From Opitutus sp. GAS368 (GTDB taxonomy: Bacteria > Verrucomicrobiota > Verrucomicrobiia > Opitutales > Opitutaceae): a DNA stretch of 64,000 nt. Below the pieces are notes generated by a model that saw only the letters and a list, made by a program, of their open reading frames with translations, searched no databases and was not told the origin of the DNA. Both the position numbers and the translations under genes were made by a program. Location: the NCBI RefSeq assembly GCF_900104925.1, contig NZ_LT629735.1, forward strand, positions 590,291-654,290, written 5' to 3'. Shown piece after piece: positions 24,516-33,310 of the stretch. Within the stretch, counting starts at the first letter, position 1; each line of letters starts with the position of its first letter.

Positions 24516-25499
24516 TCAGGCGCCCGCGGCCGGGATGAGGTCGTCCACCGAATCGCTCTCCACGTTGACATCGGCGAAGAGCCAGGTGGACAGGTAGCGC
24601 TCGGTGCTGGACGGGATGATCGCCACGATCTGCTTGCCCTTGTTTTCCGGGCGCTTCGAGAGCTGGATGGCGGCCCAGACGGCTGCGCCGGACGAAATGC
24701 CGACCGGGATGCCGTCGAGCTGGTTGACCTGCTTCGAGACCGGACCGGAGTCCGCTTCCTTCACGCGGATGACCTCGTCGTAGATCTTGGTGTTGAGCAC
24801 AGCGGGCACGAAGCCGGCGCCAATGCCTTGGATCTTGTGCGGACCCGGGGCGCCGCCCGAGAGGATGGGCGAGGCATCGGGCTCGAGTGCGACGATCTTG
24901 ATCGAGGGCTTGCGCGCCTTCAGCACCTCGCCGACGCCGGTGATGGTGCCGCCGGTGCCGATGCCGGACACGATGATGTCCACCTTGCCGTCGGTATCGC
25001 GCCAGATCTCCTCGGCGGTGGTCTTGCGGTGGATGGCCGGGTTCGCCGGGTTGGAGAACTGCTGGAGGATGATGCTGTGCGGGATCTTGGCGGCCAGCTC
25101 CTCGGCCTTGGCGATGGCGCCCTTCATGCCCTTGGGCCCCTCGGTGAGGACGACGCGCGCGCCGAGGATCTTGAGCAGCTTGCGGCGCTCGGTGCTCATC
25201 GTCTCGGGCATGGTGAGGATGAGCTTGAGGCCCTTGGCGGCGGCGACGAAGGCCAGCGCGATGCCCGTGTTGCCGCTGGTCGGCTCGATGATGACGCTGT
25301 CCTTGGTGATCTTGCCCGACTTGATGGCGTCATCGATCATCGAGAAGCCGATGCGGTCCTTGACGCTCGACAGGGGGTTGAAGAATTCGAGCTTGAGCAG
25401 GATTTCCGCCTGGGCGCCGTGGGCGGCGGCGGTGCGGTTGAGCCGCACGAGGGGGGTGTTGCCGATGGTTTCCGTGATGTCGTTGTATATCTTGGCCAT
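24516..25499 (-). CDS. cysK: cysteine synthase A (O-acetylserine sulfhydrylase)
   Basis: 327 residues, fold-type II PLP enzyme. The PLP lysine is K47 in [26 protein letters not shown] is the substrate-binding asparagine loop; [14 protein letters not shown] is the phosphate-binding glycine loop; [11 protein letters not shown] is the C-terminal PLP-binding serine region. It makes cysteine from O-acetylserine and sulfide. It is the last gene of the minus-strand block holding a sulfonate-type transporter and an Rrf2 regulator. Its last 22 bases are duplicated downstream. Confidence 0.95.
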   Translation of the reverse strand: MAKIYNDITETIGNTPLVRLNRTAAAHGAQAEILLKLEFFNPLSSVKDRIGFSMIDDAIKSGKITKDSVIIEPTSGNTGIALAFVAAAKGLKLILTMPETMSTERRKLLKILGARVVLTEGPKGMKGAIAKAEELAAKIPHSIILQQFSNPANPAIHRKTTAEEIWRDTDGKVDIIVSGIGTGGTITGVGEVLKARKPSIKIVALEPDASPILSGGAPGPHKIQGIGAGFVPAVLNTKIYDEVIRVKEADSGPVSKQVNQLDGIPVGISSGAAVWAAIQLSKRPENKGKQIVAIIPSSTERYLSTWLFADVNVESDSVDDLIPAAGA

Positions 25500-25578
25500 G
25501 ATCGTCGTGGGTTGAGTTGAGGTTGGGTTAAGGTAGGTCGTTCGCCGCGGGAGGCAACCCCGAGCTTGTCATAAATGC

Positions 25579-26343
25579 TTACTTCTCGGTACCCCAGCGG
25601 CGGTGCAGGAATTTCTCAAAGGGGGAAAAGAGGATTTTGTCGGCCAGCAGGCCGATCAGCACGATCACCAGCATGATGCCAACGACCTGTTCCATGGCGT
25701 TCAGCTCGCGACCGTAGTGCAGCAGGTGCCCGAGGCCGAACCCGGTCAGGATGGTCACATAGATTTCCGCCGCCATGAGCGACCGCCAGGCAAAAGCCCA
25801 GCCCTGCTTCATGCCGCTGACAATGAACGGCAGCGACGCCGGCAGCATCACCGTCACCCACGTGTGCAGGCCCTCCGAACCCATCGTGCGGGCCGCCCGG
25901 ATATAGAGCGGGTTCACGTTCCGCACGCCGGTCTCCGTCGCGAGGATGACCGACCACAGCGTGCCCATGACCACGACGAACAGCATCGCGCCCTCCGTCT
26001 GGCCGAACCAGAGCAGGGCTAGCGGCACCCAGCACACGCTCGGCAGCCCCTGCAAGCCCAAGGCCAGCACGCCAAGGGTGTCGCGCATGGCCTGCACCCG
26101 GGCGGTCAGGAAACCCAGCGGCAACCCCGCCAGCAACCCGATGAAATACCCGGCCACCAGCCGCTTCATCGTGACGACCGTGCTGTCCAACAGCGAGCCG
26201 TCGAGGGCGATCTCCCACAGGTAGCGGCCCACGCTTTCCGGCGAGGGCACCAGCACCGGCGACCAGAAGCGCCGCACATAGACCCAGTGCCACGCGGCGA
26301 TCAGCAACAGGAAGAAAACCGTGGCGGTGAGGAAGCGCTTCAT
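25579..26343 (-). CDS. ABC transporter permease, sulfonate/nitrate/taurine type
   Basis: 254 residues with about six membrane helices, a BPD_transp_1 permease. The EAA loop reads AARTMGSEGLHTWVTVMLPA and is followed by SLPFIVSGMKQGWAFAWRSL. WVPLALLWFGQTEGAM is the typical SsuC/TauC/NrtB segment. Its start codon shares one base with the ATPase stop (TGATG at 26345-26341), so it is translated with the ATPase. Confidence 0.9.
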   Translation of the reverse strand: MKRFLTATVFFLLLIAAWHWVYVRRFWSPVLVPSPESVGRYLWEIALDGSLLDSTVVTMKRLVAGYFIGLLAGLPLGFLTARVQAMRDTLGVLALGLQGLPSVCWVPLALLWFGQTEGAMLFVVVMGTLWSVILATETGVRNVNPLYIRAARTMGSEGLHTWVTVMLPASLPFIVSGMKQGWAFAWRSLMAAEIYVTILTGFGLGHLLHYGRELNAMEQVVGIMLVIVLIGLLADKILFSPFEKFLHRRWGTEK

Positions 26344-27146
26344 CAGATGCCGGCTCCGTGCTCCAGGTGGTCCTTGAGGGCCCGGGTGATGCGCGTGGCG
26401 TAGCCCGCCACCTCGACGCTGTTGATGTCGCGCGGCCGCGCCAGGGTGACCTTGAACTCCTCGCGGATGCGCCCGGGATGCGGCGAGAACAGCACCACCC
26501 GGTCGCCGAGGCACACGGCCTCGCGCACATTGTGCGTGACGAACACGATGGTGACATGCCGTTGGGTCCAGATGCGCTGGAGATCGCCGTAAAGCTGCTC
26601 GCGCGTCATGGCATCGAGCGCGGCGAAGGGCTCGTCCATCAGCAGGACGCGGGGATTGGGGGCGAGGGCCCGGGCGAGGGCCACGCGCTGCTTCATGCCG
26701 CCGGACAACTCGTGGATGTTGGCGTGCATGAACTTTTCCAGCCCGACCAGCTTGAGGTAGTATTCCGCCACCTCGCGGCGCTCGCGGTCGGTGAGCCCGG
26801 GCTTGCGCTTCAGGCTGAACATCACGTTGCCGTAGGCGTTGAGCCACGGGAAGAGCGCCGACTCCTGGAACATCATCATGCGCTCGCGGCTCGGCCCCTT
26901 GATGGGCTGGCCGCCGGCCTCGACGCTGCCCTGCCCCGGCATCTCCAGGCCGGCGATCATGTTCAGCAGGGTGGATTTGCCGCAGCCGCTGGGCCCGACC
27001 AGACATACGAACTCCCCTTCCGCCACCTGGAGGCTGACCTCGTCCAGCGCCTGCACGCGACCGCGCGAGGTCTCGAACCATTTCGTGACCTTGTCGATGG
27101 CAAGGTGCGCCGAGGGCGCGGCGGAGAGCTCGGTGGCAAGGGTCAT
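26343..27146 (-). CDS. ABC transporter ATPase, sulfonate/nitrate/taurine type
   Basis: 267 residues. Walker A is GPSGCGKSTLLN, the Q-loop lies in MMMFQESALFPW, the signature is HELSGGMKQRVALARALA, Walker B is RVLLMDEPFAALDAMT, and the switch histidine is in VTHNVREAV. This is the SsuB/TauB/NrtD branch. The start overlaps the binding-protein stop by four bases (ATGA, 27146-27143). Confidence 0.93.
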   Translation of the reverse strand: MTLATELSAAPSAHLAIDKVTKWFETSRGRVQALDEVSLQVAEGEFVCLVGPSGCGKSTLLNMIAGLEMPGQGSVEAGGQPIKGPSRERMMMFQESALFPWLNAYGNVMFSLKRKPGLTDRERREVAEYYLKLVGLEKFMHANIHELSGGMKQRVALARALAPNPRVLLMDEPFAALDAMTREQLYGDLQRIWTQRHVTIVFVTHNVREAVCLGDRVVLFSPHPGRIREEFKVTLARPRDINSVEVAGYATRITRALKDHLEHGAGI

Positions 27147-28102
27147 GGCTGGCCGGAAAACATTCGATCGAGGGAAATGACGTTGCGCAGGAAGCCGACA
27201 CTTTGCGCCTCCGTGACCAAGGCCTCAAACTGCTTCTGTGTCACCTGGTCGGAAAACTTCAGCCGGCCCCAGGCGCTTGTCACGATCGCCGCGGACATCT
27301 CACGCTTCATTTCGGCGCTCAGGCCGGCGCGCACCTGCGCCCTCGCCTCGTCCGGATGCTCGTTCAGCCAGGCGGTGAGTTCCCGGTGCGCCGCCGTGAA
27401 CTTTGCCACCAGGTCCGGATGCGCCTGCAGGAATTTCACGCTGCCGACCAGCACCGTCGTAACGGCGTCCTTTTGCTCCAGGAAAATCCGACCATTGGCC
27501 TCCAGTTCCAACCGCGACACCCAGGGTTCCACGGTCCAGACGGCGTCGAGTTTGCCCTGCTGGAAGAGCGCCAGCTGATCGGGATTGGCAGTGGGCAGCA
27601 CGAGCACGTCGCCGCCGGTCAAGGTGGTCTTGTAGCCCTGCTGCTTCAGCCAGGCGCGCGCGGCGACATCCTGCGTGTTACCCAGTTGCGGCGTGCCGAG
27701 GCGCAGGCCCTTGAACTGGCCTGGCTGTGTGATGCGACCGTCGCCTGGCACCACCAACGCGGCTCCGCCGAGGGCGGCGCCGGCCAGCACCCGGATCTCG
27801 TCGCCCTGTGAACGAATGTAGGCGTTCAGCGCGGGGTTGGGGCCGACGTAAGTCAGGTCGATGGAGCCGGCGAAGATCGCCTCCATGGCGCTTGGGCCGG
27901 CGTTGAAGGGATACCATTGGATGGTGACATCCGGGCCGAGGCGCTGCTCGAACCAGCCGTGTTTCTCCCGGGTGGAATGGCTGCCGATCACGCCCTGGGC
28001 GTGGGTGATGTTGGGAAAATAGCCGACGCGCAGCGTGACCTTCTCCGCGCGAACCAAAGGGATGCTGGCGGCGAAAAGGAAGAGGAAGAAAAAGCGTTTC
28101 AT
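27143..28102 (-). CDS. ABC transporter substrate-binding protein, SsuA/TauA-like
   Basis: 319 residues from the ATG at 28102, which starts a clear Sec signal peptide (MKRFFFLFLFAASIPLVRA). The mature protein is an NMT1/SsuA-type domain: VTLRVGYFPNITHAQ, EAIFAGSIDLTYVGPNPALN and KLDAVWTVEPWVSRLE. It captures a small oxyanion-type substrate in the periplasm. Association with cysK, DUF2292 and Rrf2 favours an organosulfur compound such as an alkanesulfonate; the exact ligand is inferred. The porin gene ends seven bases upstream. Confidence 0.9.
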   Translation of the reverse strand: MKRFFFLFLFAASIPLVRAEKVTLRVGYFPNITHAQGVIGSHSTREKHGWFEQRLGPDVTIQWYPFNAGPSAMEAIFAGSIDLTYVGPNPALNAYIRSQGDEIRVLAGAALGGAALVVPGDGRITQPGQFKGLRLGTPQLGNTQDVAARAWLKQQGYKTTLTGGDVLVLPTANPDQLALFQQGKLDAVWTVEPWVSRLELEANGRIFLEQKDAVTTVLVGSVKFLQAHPDLVAKFTAAHRELTAWLNEHPDEARAQVRAGLSAEMKREMSAAIVTSAWGRLKFSDQVTQKQFEALVTEAQSVGFLRNVISLDRMFSGQP

Positions 28103-28109
28103 GACAGGA

Positions 28110-29450
28110 TCAGAAGGAAAGTTGGAAGCGGGTGATGATGGACTTCTCGTCCTGCCGGAGAGCCGGCGTGGCCGACACGGCGGGCGCGCCCGCGGCGAAG
28201 CCGAAGTTCGTCTGGTAATAGTCGAGTTTGAAGACAACGGCCTTGCCGAGATACCAGTTCAAGCCGAGGCCGAACGAGGTGGCCTCGCTGGCGCTGGCCG
28301 AGGCGGAAGCGTAAATCGGGAAGGCCGCGTCATCGATCCGCACGTTGGCGTAGCGGCCGGTGACTTCGAAGGCTCCCCAGGTGCCGGCGGCAGGGTCGAA
28401 GTTGGTGCGTGGCACGACGCCGTTGTAAGACGAGTCCTCCCCCGTCAGCACGTAGCCGCCGGCGATCTGCCAACCCCGGTTCTGCAGCCCGGCCTTGGGG
28501 CCGGTCGCACTCGGGCGGACATTGACCGTAGAGAGCACGTATTCGCCGATGAGGCCCAGCGGACCCTTGCGAAAGTCGGCCTGCGGCGAGACGCGCCAGC
28601 TCGGACCGTCGGCGACGGTGGTTGTCAGATAGGAGAAGAAGGTCTGCTGGCCGTCAGTGCGGTAACCGCTGGTGCGACCCGCCGCGGTCTTCTGGCGGCC
28701 GTAGCTGCCGGCGAGACCGAAGGAGAGGCCTTGGAGCGGCGAGCCGAGCGCATTCCTGAACGGCGAGGCGAAGACACGTCCGACGAAGTCCTTCTCGTTG
28801 TCGAAGTCGCTGTTGGTCGAGCTGGCGCCGTCGGCCACGCCGTTGAAGACGCCCACGGTATAGCTCAAACGGCCGTCCAGCACGTCGCCACCGGCGGTGA
28901 TGCCGAGGTCGCGGTTGGGAACGAGGTTGGTGACGATGGAGCGCTCGTTGAAGAACGTCCACGAGTCGGATTGCAGCAGCTCGTAGCCCACGGGGGACTT
29001 GAGACGGCCGAGCTTGAACTGGAGCGCCGGGCTGACGGCGATGCCCACGTTGGCGTCGACAAGGCTGACGCTGCTGCCGCCGAATTCGGGCACAATCTGG
29101 AAGGTGAAGGTTTTCGCGAACTGGGCCTCGGCGATGAGCCGGGCGCGGCGCAGCACAAAGCCGTTGTTCACGATACCGCCGTCGTTGAGGAACAGCCGGT
29201 GGTCGAGCTGGACCAGCCCGCGCAGCTTGAGCGAGTTGGCGGCATCGGCCGACGCGAGCGTGACGCCCTTGTCGGTGACGGCGATGCGTTCGTCCTGGAT
29301 TTCCTGTTTTCGTTCGAGCACGAGCAGTTTGTGTTCGAGGGCGTGGATTTGTTCGCGGAGTTGCGCGAGTTCGTCAGCCCTGAGGGCGGGTGAAAGCGCC
29401 AGCAGCGCGGCGAGCGCGGGCGCGAGAGGGCGGAAGGCGGAGTTCCTCAT
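28110..29450 (-). CDS. OprO/OprP-type outer-membrane porin
   Basis: 446 residues: signal peptide (to ALRADE), then a short coiled coil (LAQLREQIHALEHKLLVLER), then a 16-strand-type barrel with KLRGLVQLDHRLFLNDGG, GRLKSPVGYELLQSDSWTFF and NRDLGITAGGDVLDGRLSYT, and a terminal aromatic residue (RFQLSF). These features match the phosphate-selective porin O/P family. Here it is in a sulfur operon, so it probably lets anionic organosulfur compounds through the outer membrane. Confidence 0.85.
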   Translation of the reverse strand: MRNSAFRPLAPALAALLALSPALRADELAQLREQIHALEHKLLVLERKQEIQDERIAVTDKGVTLASADAANSLKLRGLVQLDHRLFLNDGGIVNNGFVLRRARLIAEAQFAKTFTFQIVPEFGGSSVSLVDANVGIAVSPALQFKLGRLKSPVGYELLQSDSWTFFNERSIVTNLVPNRDLGITAGGDVLDGRLSYTVGVFNGVADGASSTNSDFDNEKDFVGRVFASPFRNALGSPLQGLSFGLAGSYGRQKTAAGRTSGYRTDGQQTFFSYLTTTVADGPSWRVSPQADFRKGPLGLIGEYVLSTVNVRPSATGPKAGLQNRGWQIAGGYVLTGEDSSYNGVVPRTNFDPAAGTWGAFEVTGRYANVRIDDAAFPIYASASASASEATSFGLGLNWYLGKAVVFKLDYYQTNFGFAAGAPAVSATPALRQDEKSIITRFQLSF

Positions 29451-29556
29451 GGGAGCAGGTCTGGTCGGTTTTCATGGGAACTTCCCGTGGTCGGGTCAGT
29501 GGATGGTTGGGGTTGATCGTGGTGGGGCCTGCGCGGGTGGCGGTAGGCAGGTTAAA

Positions 29557-29745
29557 TCAGTGGGCGGCGCCCTCGCGGCTGCCGGCGACCAGGCGCGTCT
29601 TTTCGGTGCGCTCGATCTGAGTGACGCGGCCGTCGTGGACGACGAGCTGCACGACGCCGTAGCGGAGCGATTCGACCTTTTCCTGGACGACACGCAGCCA
29701 CTCGGGCTGTTCGCCGGATTTGGGGTGAAGGCTGGATTCGCTCAT
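29557..29745 (-). CDS. DUF2292 (YezD-family) small protein
   Basis: 62 residues. The family signature is complete: WLRVVQEKVESLRYGVVQLV followed by VHDGRVTQIERTEKTR. YezD-type proteins occur in sulfur-assimilation gene clusters of several phyla; their biochemical role is not established. Its start overlaps the stop of the Rrf2 regulator (ATGA, 29745-29742), so regulator and YezD are made together. Confidence 0.88.
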   Translation of the reverse strand: MSESSLHPKSGEQPEWLRVVQEKVESLRYGVVQLVVHDGRVTQIERTEKTRLVAGSREGAAH

Positions 29746-30323
29746 ATGGCGTAGTCTCCGAGCAGCTGATGAATGACGCCCTCGGTGGGGCTGGTGTTGG
29801 CGCGCGGCCGGCGGCCACGGCCCTTGGACCTTAACCGGGCGGCCGGCGCCGCCGCCGGCGTGCTGTAAGGCAAAGGCCGCCCGCTGGTCACCATCTTGCG
29901 GGTGGTGACCTCGACGACGTCCGCCAGCGTGTAGCGGTCAAGGATGGCGGCGATGGCGTTGCGCACATCGAGCATCAGCATCCGCAAGCCGCAGTGGGCC
30001 TCGTCCGGGCAGTTGCACGGCGCGTAGGCCGTCTGGCTGACGCAGCCAATCGGAGCCAGCGGGCCGTCAATCAGGCGCACGATCTGACCGATGTGAATCT
30101 GGCTGGAAGCCTTGGCGAGGCGGTAGCCGCCATGCTTGCCGCGCACACTCTCGACAAAACCGGCCTCGCGCAGCTGCTGCATCACCTGCTCAAGAAACTT
30201 GATCGGCAGGTCCTCGGCTTTGGCGAGCTCCGTCACGCGCACCAGCGACCGGCCCACCTTGGCGGCGATGCCAAGGTTGATCAGGGATCGGAGGGCGTAT
30301 TCGCCGCGCTTGGAGAGCTTCAT
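29742..30323 (-). CDS. Rrf2-family regulator (CymR/IscR-like)
   Basis: 193 residues. The winged-helix domain covers residues 1-85 (MKLSKRGEYALRSLINLG, LPIKFLEQVMQQLREAGFVE, RGKHGGYRLAK). Residues about 95-112 contain four cysteines (GCVSQ, PCNCP, HCGLRM), the region that holds the iron-sulfur cluster in IscR-like members. The C-terminal 40 residues are a basic Ala/Pro-rich tail, longer than usual. It heads the sulfur gene block and probably regulates it, sensing cysteine status or a cluster. Confidence 0.88.
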   Translation of the reverse strand: MKLSKRGEYALRSLINLGIAAKVGRSLVRVTELAKAEDLPIKFLEQVMQQLREAGFVESVRGKHGGYRLAKASSQIHIGQIVRLIDGPLAPIGCVSQTAYAPCNCPDEAHCGLRMLMLDVRNAIAAILDRYTLADVVEVTTRKMVTSGRPLPYSTPAAAPAARLRSKGRGRRPRANTSPTEGVIHQLLGDYAI

Positions 30324-30375
30324 AGGCTAGTGCTTCAATCTACATTATTTTAGTGGGGATTAAGGCAAGAGCTAT
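30324..30375 (-). promoter_or_regulatory. AT-rich promoter region of the sulfur block (tentative)
   Basis: A short AT-rich stretch in high-GC surroundings. On the minus strand TTGCCT and TAATGT are possible -35 and -10 boxes but are only 15 bases apart. Support is weak. Confidence 0.25.
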
Positions 30376-30408
30376 TTGCTTCTTTTAGAATGTTCTATGA
30401 CACAAGGC

Positions 30409-31188
30409 CTAGAGCGTCAGTCTTAGGCCGTCGTGGGCCAGTTGGATACCTGCCGGCAGCTTCTGGTTCCAAGTTTCGTGCTCAACCCCGTGGGTCAGGT
30501 GGGTGAGATAGGTCGTCGGGGCGCCGATCTCCGCCGCCGCCGCGCAGGCTTCCTCGATGTTCATGTGCGTCGGGTGCGGCTCCACCCTCAGGCCATCGAG
30601 CACGACCACCTCGGCCCCGGTGGCCAGCGCCACCGCCTCGCGCGGGATGCGTTTGCAATCGGAGTAATAGGCGAACTTCCTGCCCGACGATTTTTCCCGG
30701 AAGACCAGCCCGAGGGTGTTGATGCCGCCGTGCGGCAGCAGCGTGGAATGAATCGTGCCCTGCGGGAATTCCAGTACGGGCGGCATGTCGACGAGCTTGA
30801 ACGCCGCGTAACCCTTCGCCACCGGCCGTTCGGCGATGGCATACGGAAACATCGCCAACACCCGGCTCATGCCTTCGTTCGTCGAATAGACCGTCAGCGC
30901 CGTGCCGCCATGCAGGTCGCAGAAGCGCCGCAGGTCGTCCATGCCGGTGATGTGGTCGTTGTGCCCGTGCGTGAGGATGAAGACGTCGAGTTGCTCGACC
31001 TGCTCCCGCAGGCATTGCAGCCGGAACTCCGGCGCGGCATCCACCTGGATGTGCAGGCCGTCCATCACGACGTGGATGCTTGCCCGCGTGCGCTGGTTGC
31101 GCGGGTCGCTCGAGGTGCAGACCGCGCAGTGGCACGCGATCATCGGGACACCCTGCGACGTGCCCGTGCCCATGAAGATGACTTCCAT
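30409..31188 (-). CDS. PhnP-like MBL-fold phosphodiesterase/hydrolase
   Basis: 259 residues from the ATG at 31188 (MEVIFMGTGTSQGVP). The GTGTSQGVP start, two cysteines in ACHCAVC, and the metal motif THGHNDHITGMDDL are typical of PhnP-like hydrolases related to RNase Z. Later metal ligands fall in LPHGG, YYSDCK and a terminal TYLTHLTHGVEH. PhnP proteins open cyclic phosphates; the substrate here is unknown and no phosphonate genes adjoin it. Confidence 0.82.
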   Translation of the reverse strand: MEVIFMGTGTSQGVPMIACHCAVCTSSDPRNQRTRASIHVVMDGLHIQVDAAPEFRLQCLREQVEQLDVFILTHGHNDHITGMDDLRRFCDLHGGTALTVYSTNEGMSRVLAMFPYAIAERPVAKGYAAFKLVDMPPVLEFPQGTIHSTLLPHGGINTLGLVFREKSSGRKFAYYSDCKRIPREAVALATGAEVVVLDGLRVEPHPTHMNIEEACAAAAEIGAPTTYLTHLTHGVEHETWNQKLPAGIQLAHDGLRLTL

Positions 31189-31266
31189 CCGGCCAAGGAA
31201 CACCGGGGGCGCAACGATGTGAAGTGCAAACCCGCGTCCCGTCGGGCGCGGGCGGCTCCAGGCGGC

Positions 31267-32712
31267 CTACCTGGGCAGGGTGAAGAAAAAGGTGGCCCCC
31301 GCCCCCGGCTCCGCCTCGGCCCAGACCTCCCCGCCGTGACGCTCGATGATGCGCCGCACCATCGCCAGTCCGACCCCGGTGCCCTCGAACTCCCCCTGAT
31401 GAGAGAGCCGTTGGAACATCACAAAAAGGCGGTCGGCCTGCTCCATGTCGAAGCCGACTCCGTTGTCCTTCACGAAATAAACGGGGCCGTCGTCGTCGGA
31501 CCGCACCAGGCCCACCTCAATGACCGCCCGATTGGCCTTCCGGGTGAACTTGAGCGCGTTGGCCAGCAGATTGACCAGCACTTGGCGCAGCAAGGTCGGA
31601 TCGGCACTGACCGTGCCCAGCGGCTGGACCCGGAACGCCACGCGCTGATCCGGCTTCCCCCCCACCAGATCGCGAAACACGTCGTGGCTCAGGGCCGTCA
31701 GGTCGATCTCCTGGCGCGCCGGCGCCTCGTGACTCAGGCGGGAAAAAGCCATGATACTGTCGATCAACTGATCCATTTCGCTGGAGCCCCGGTGGATCAG
31801 CGTGATGCAACGCCGGGCTTCCGCCGTCAGCTCGCCGGGAGGGTTTTTCAGCAGGATTTCCGCGAGCCCGTTGATCGCCCGCAACGGCGTCCGCAAGTCA
31901 TGCGAAACCGACGAGGCAAAGGCCTCGAGTTCCTTGTTGGCGGCGGCCAGCTCGGCCGTGCGGTCGCGCACGCGGGCCTCCAACTCGTCATAGGCGCGCT
32001 GCAACGCGAGATTCTGCTGCTGGATCTGTTCCAGCATATGGTTGAAAGCCTCGGTCAGCAGGCCCAGTTCGTCCTCGCCCAGCTTGAGCGCGCGCACGGA
32101 GTAGTCGCGCTGGTTCGACACCGCCTTGGCTGTCTCGGCGAGCGCGAGAATGGGACGGGAGATTTGCTGCTGGAGCTTGCGCGAGAGCCCATAGGCCAGC
32201 AGCGAGAGCACCACGGCAATCAGGACGGCGATGCTGCCGTAAAGCCGCAACCGGGCATACATCTCCTCCAAGCCAGACTTGAGGTAGAGCGTGCCGAGGC
32301 GCTGGCTACCCCTGACCTGCACCACCGGCGTGAACCCGGTAAGATATCCCCCGGCAAAGTGGTAGCCGTCGGCCTGGGGCGTGGCGGGAAACTCCGCATC
32401 CGGCCGGTCGGCGGGATAACGGGCGAAAAGCCGGCCGCTTTTGTCATAGAGCGCCGCCGCGGTGATGTGGCGCTCGGCCTTGAGCGCGCCCAGGATCTCC
32501 GTCGCGTCGTCGGCGTTGTCGAAGGCCAGCACCGCGGTGCTGTTCGTGGCGACAAAGTCACCGAGGGTCGAGAGCTGGCGCATCGACGTCTGACGGAAGG
32601 CATAGACATCGTAACCCAGGAACGCGGTGCAGGTGAGCACGAGCACCAGCATGCTGGTGCCGAGCATGAGCACCATCAGCTTCCGCTGGATCGGGACGTT
32701 CTGAAATTGCAT
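31267..32712 (-). CDS. CHASE8-HAMP sensor histidine kinase
   Basis: 481 residues from the ATG at 32712. Helix 1 (LMVLMLGTSMLVLVLTCTAF) is followed by a CHASE8-type periplasmic sensor (FVATNSTAVLAFDNADDATE), helix 2 (SIAVLIAVVLSLLAYGLS), HAMP, a coiled coil, a HisKA domain with phospho-acceptor SVSHDLRTPLRAINGL, and an ATPase domain (NLLANALKF, DNGVGFD, GTGVGLAM). No receiver domain. It lies one base after the YfiR stop and is the last gene of the TonB receptor/YfiR/kinase operon. A NarL-type regulator is divergent from the operon but HisKA kinases usually pair with other regulators, so the partner is uncertain. Confidence 0.92.
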   Translation of the reverse strand: MQFQNVPIQRKLMVLMLGTSMLVLVLTCTAFLGYDVYAFRQTSMRQLSTLGDFVATNSTAVLAFDNADDATEILGALKAERHITAAALYDKSGRLFARYPADRPDAEFPATPQADGYHFAGGYLTGFTPVVQVRGSQRLGTLYLKSGLEEMYARLRLYGSIAVLIAVVLSLLAYGLSRKLQQQISRPILALAETAKAVSNQRDYSVRALKLGEDELGLLTEAFNHMLEQIQQQNLALQRAYDELEARVRDRTAELAAANKELEAFASSVSHDLRTPLRAINGLAEILLKNPPGELTAEARRCITLIHRGSSEMDQLIDSIMAFSRLSHEAPARQEIDLTALSHDVFRDLVGGKPDQRVAFRVQPLGTVSADPTLLRQVLVNLLANALKFTRKANRAVIEVGLVRSDDDGPVYFVKDNGVGFDMEQADRLFVMFQRLSHQGEFEGTGVGLAMVRRIIERHGGEVWAEAEPGAGATFFFTLPR

Positions 32713-32713
32713 G

Positions 32714-33310
32714 TCAGTCCTTTCCCGTTGTGACGATCGTCGCCCACCGCAGCAGCTTGGAGCTGATCGTGAGGCCGCCCGCCTTGGCGACATCCATATT
32801 GATGCGCAGGTGGATTTTGCCCTTTTCCGTGACGAATCGCACCATCCCGCCCCGCAGGCAGAAATTGTCCAGATCCCCGACGGTCAGCACGCTCGTGCCC
32901 TGCAGGCGGGCCAGCACCCGGTCGAGCTGGGCGGCGTTCGAGCGGCCGATAAAGAGGATGTGACAACCGAGGGCTTCCTCCACGCGGCGGTAGCGCCGGA
33001 CGACCAGCGCCCGGTCGCCGATCTTTTCGCTTTGCACCACCTCATCGAGGTAGGAGCCGAAAGGATCCTCCCCCAACACGCCGATGACAATGGGGGCCTG
33101 ATCGTTCTCGAAGGCCGCGGCGGGCCAGTCGACGAACTGCGCAAAATTGAACAGGAAGACCGCCTTGACCTGGTATTCGGCGGTCAGCGGCGGGGGCGGA
33201 GTCTGCGCGGCGGCGCCCGTGAGCAGGACGGCGCCAAGCAGCCACACCGCCCCGGGCCGCACGAACCGCCGGCGCAGGAGAACCGAGATGATGCCCCTCA
33301 GAAACTCCAT
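32714..33310 (-). CDS. YfiR-family periplasmic protein (DUF4154)
   Basis: 198 residues with a signal peptide ending TGAAAQ. The family start YQVKAVFLFNFAQFVDWP and the middle IVIGVLGEDPFGSYLD and CHILFIGRSNAAQL and the end GGMVRFVTEKGKIHLRINMD are all present. YfiR of Pseudomonas is a periplasmic inhibitor of a membrane diguanylate cyclase. Here it overlaps the TonB receptor stop by 13 bases and precedes a CHASE8 kinase, so it probably relays a periplasmic signal to that kinase. Confidence 0.9.
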   Translation of the reverse strand: MEFLRGIISVLLRRRFVRPGAVWLLGAVLLTGAAAQTPPPPLTAEYQVKAVFLFNFAQFVDWPAAAFENDQAPIVIGVLGEDPFGSYLDEVVQSEKIGDRALVVRRYRRVEEALGCHILFIGRSNAAQLDRVLARLQGTSVLTVGDLDNFCLRGGMVRFVTEKGKIHLRINMDVAKAGGLTISSKLLRWATIVTTGKD

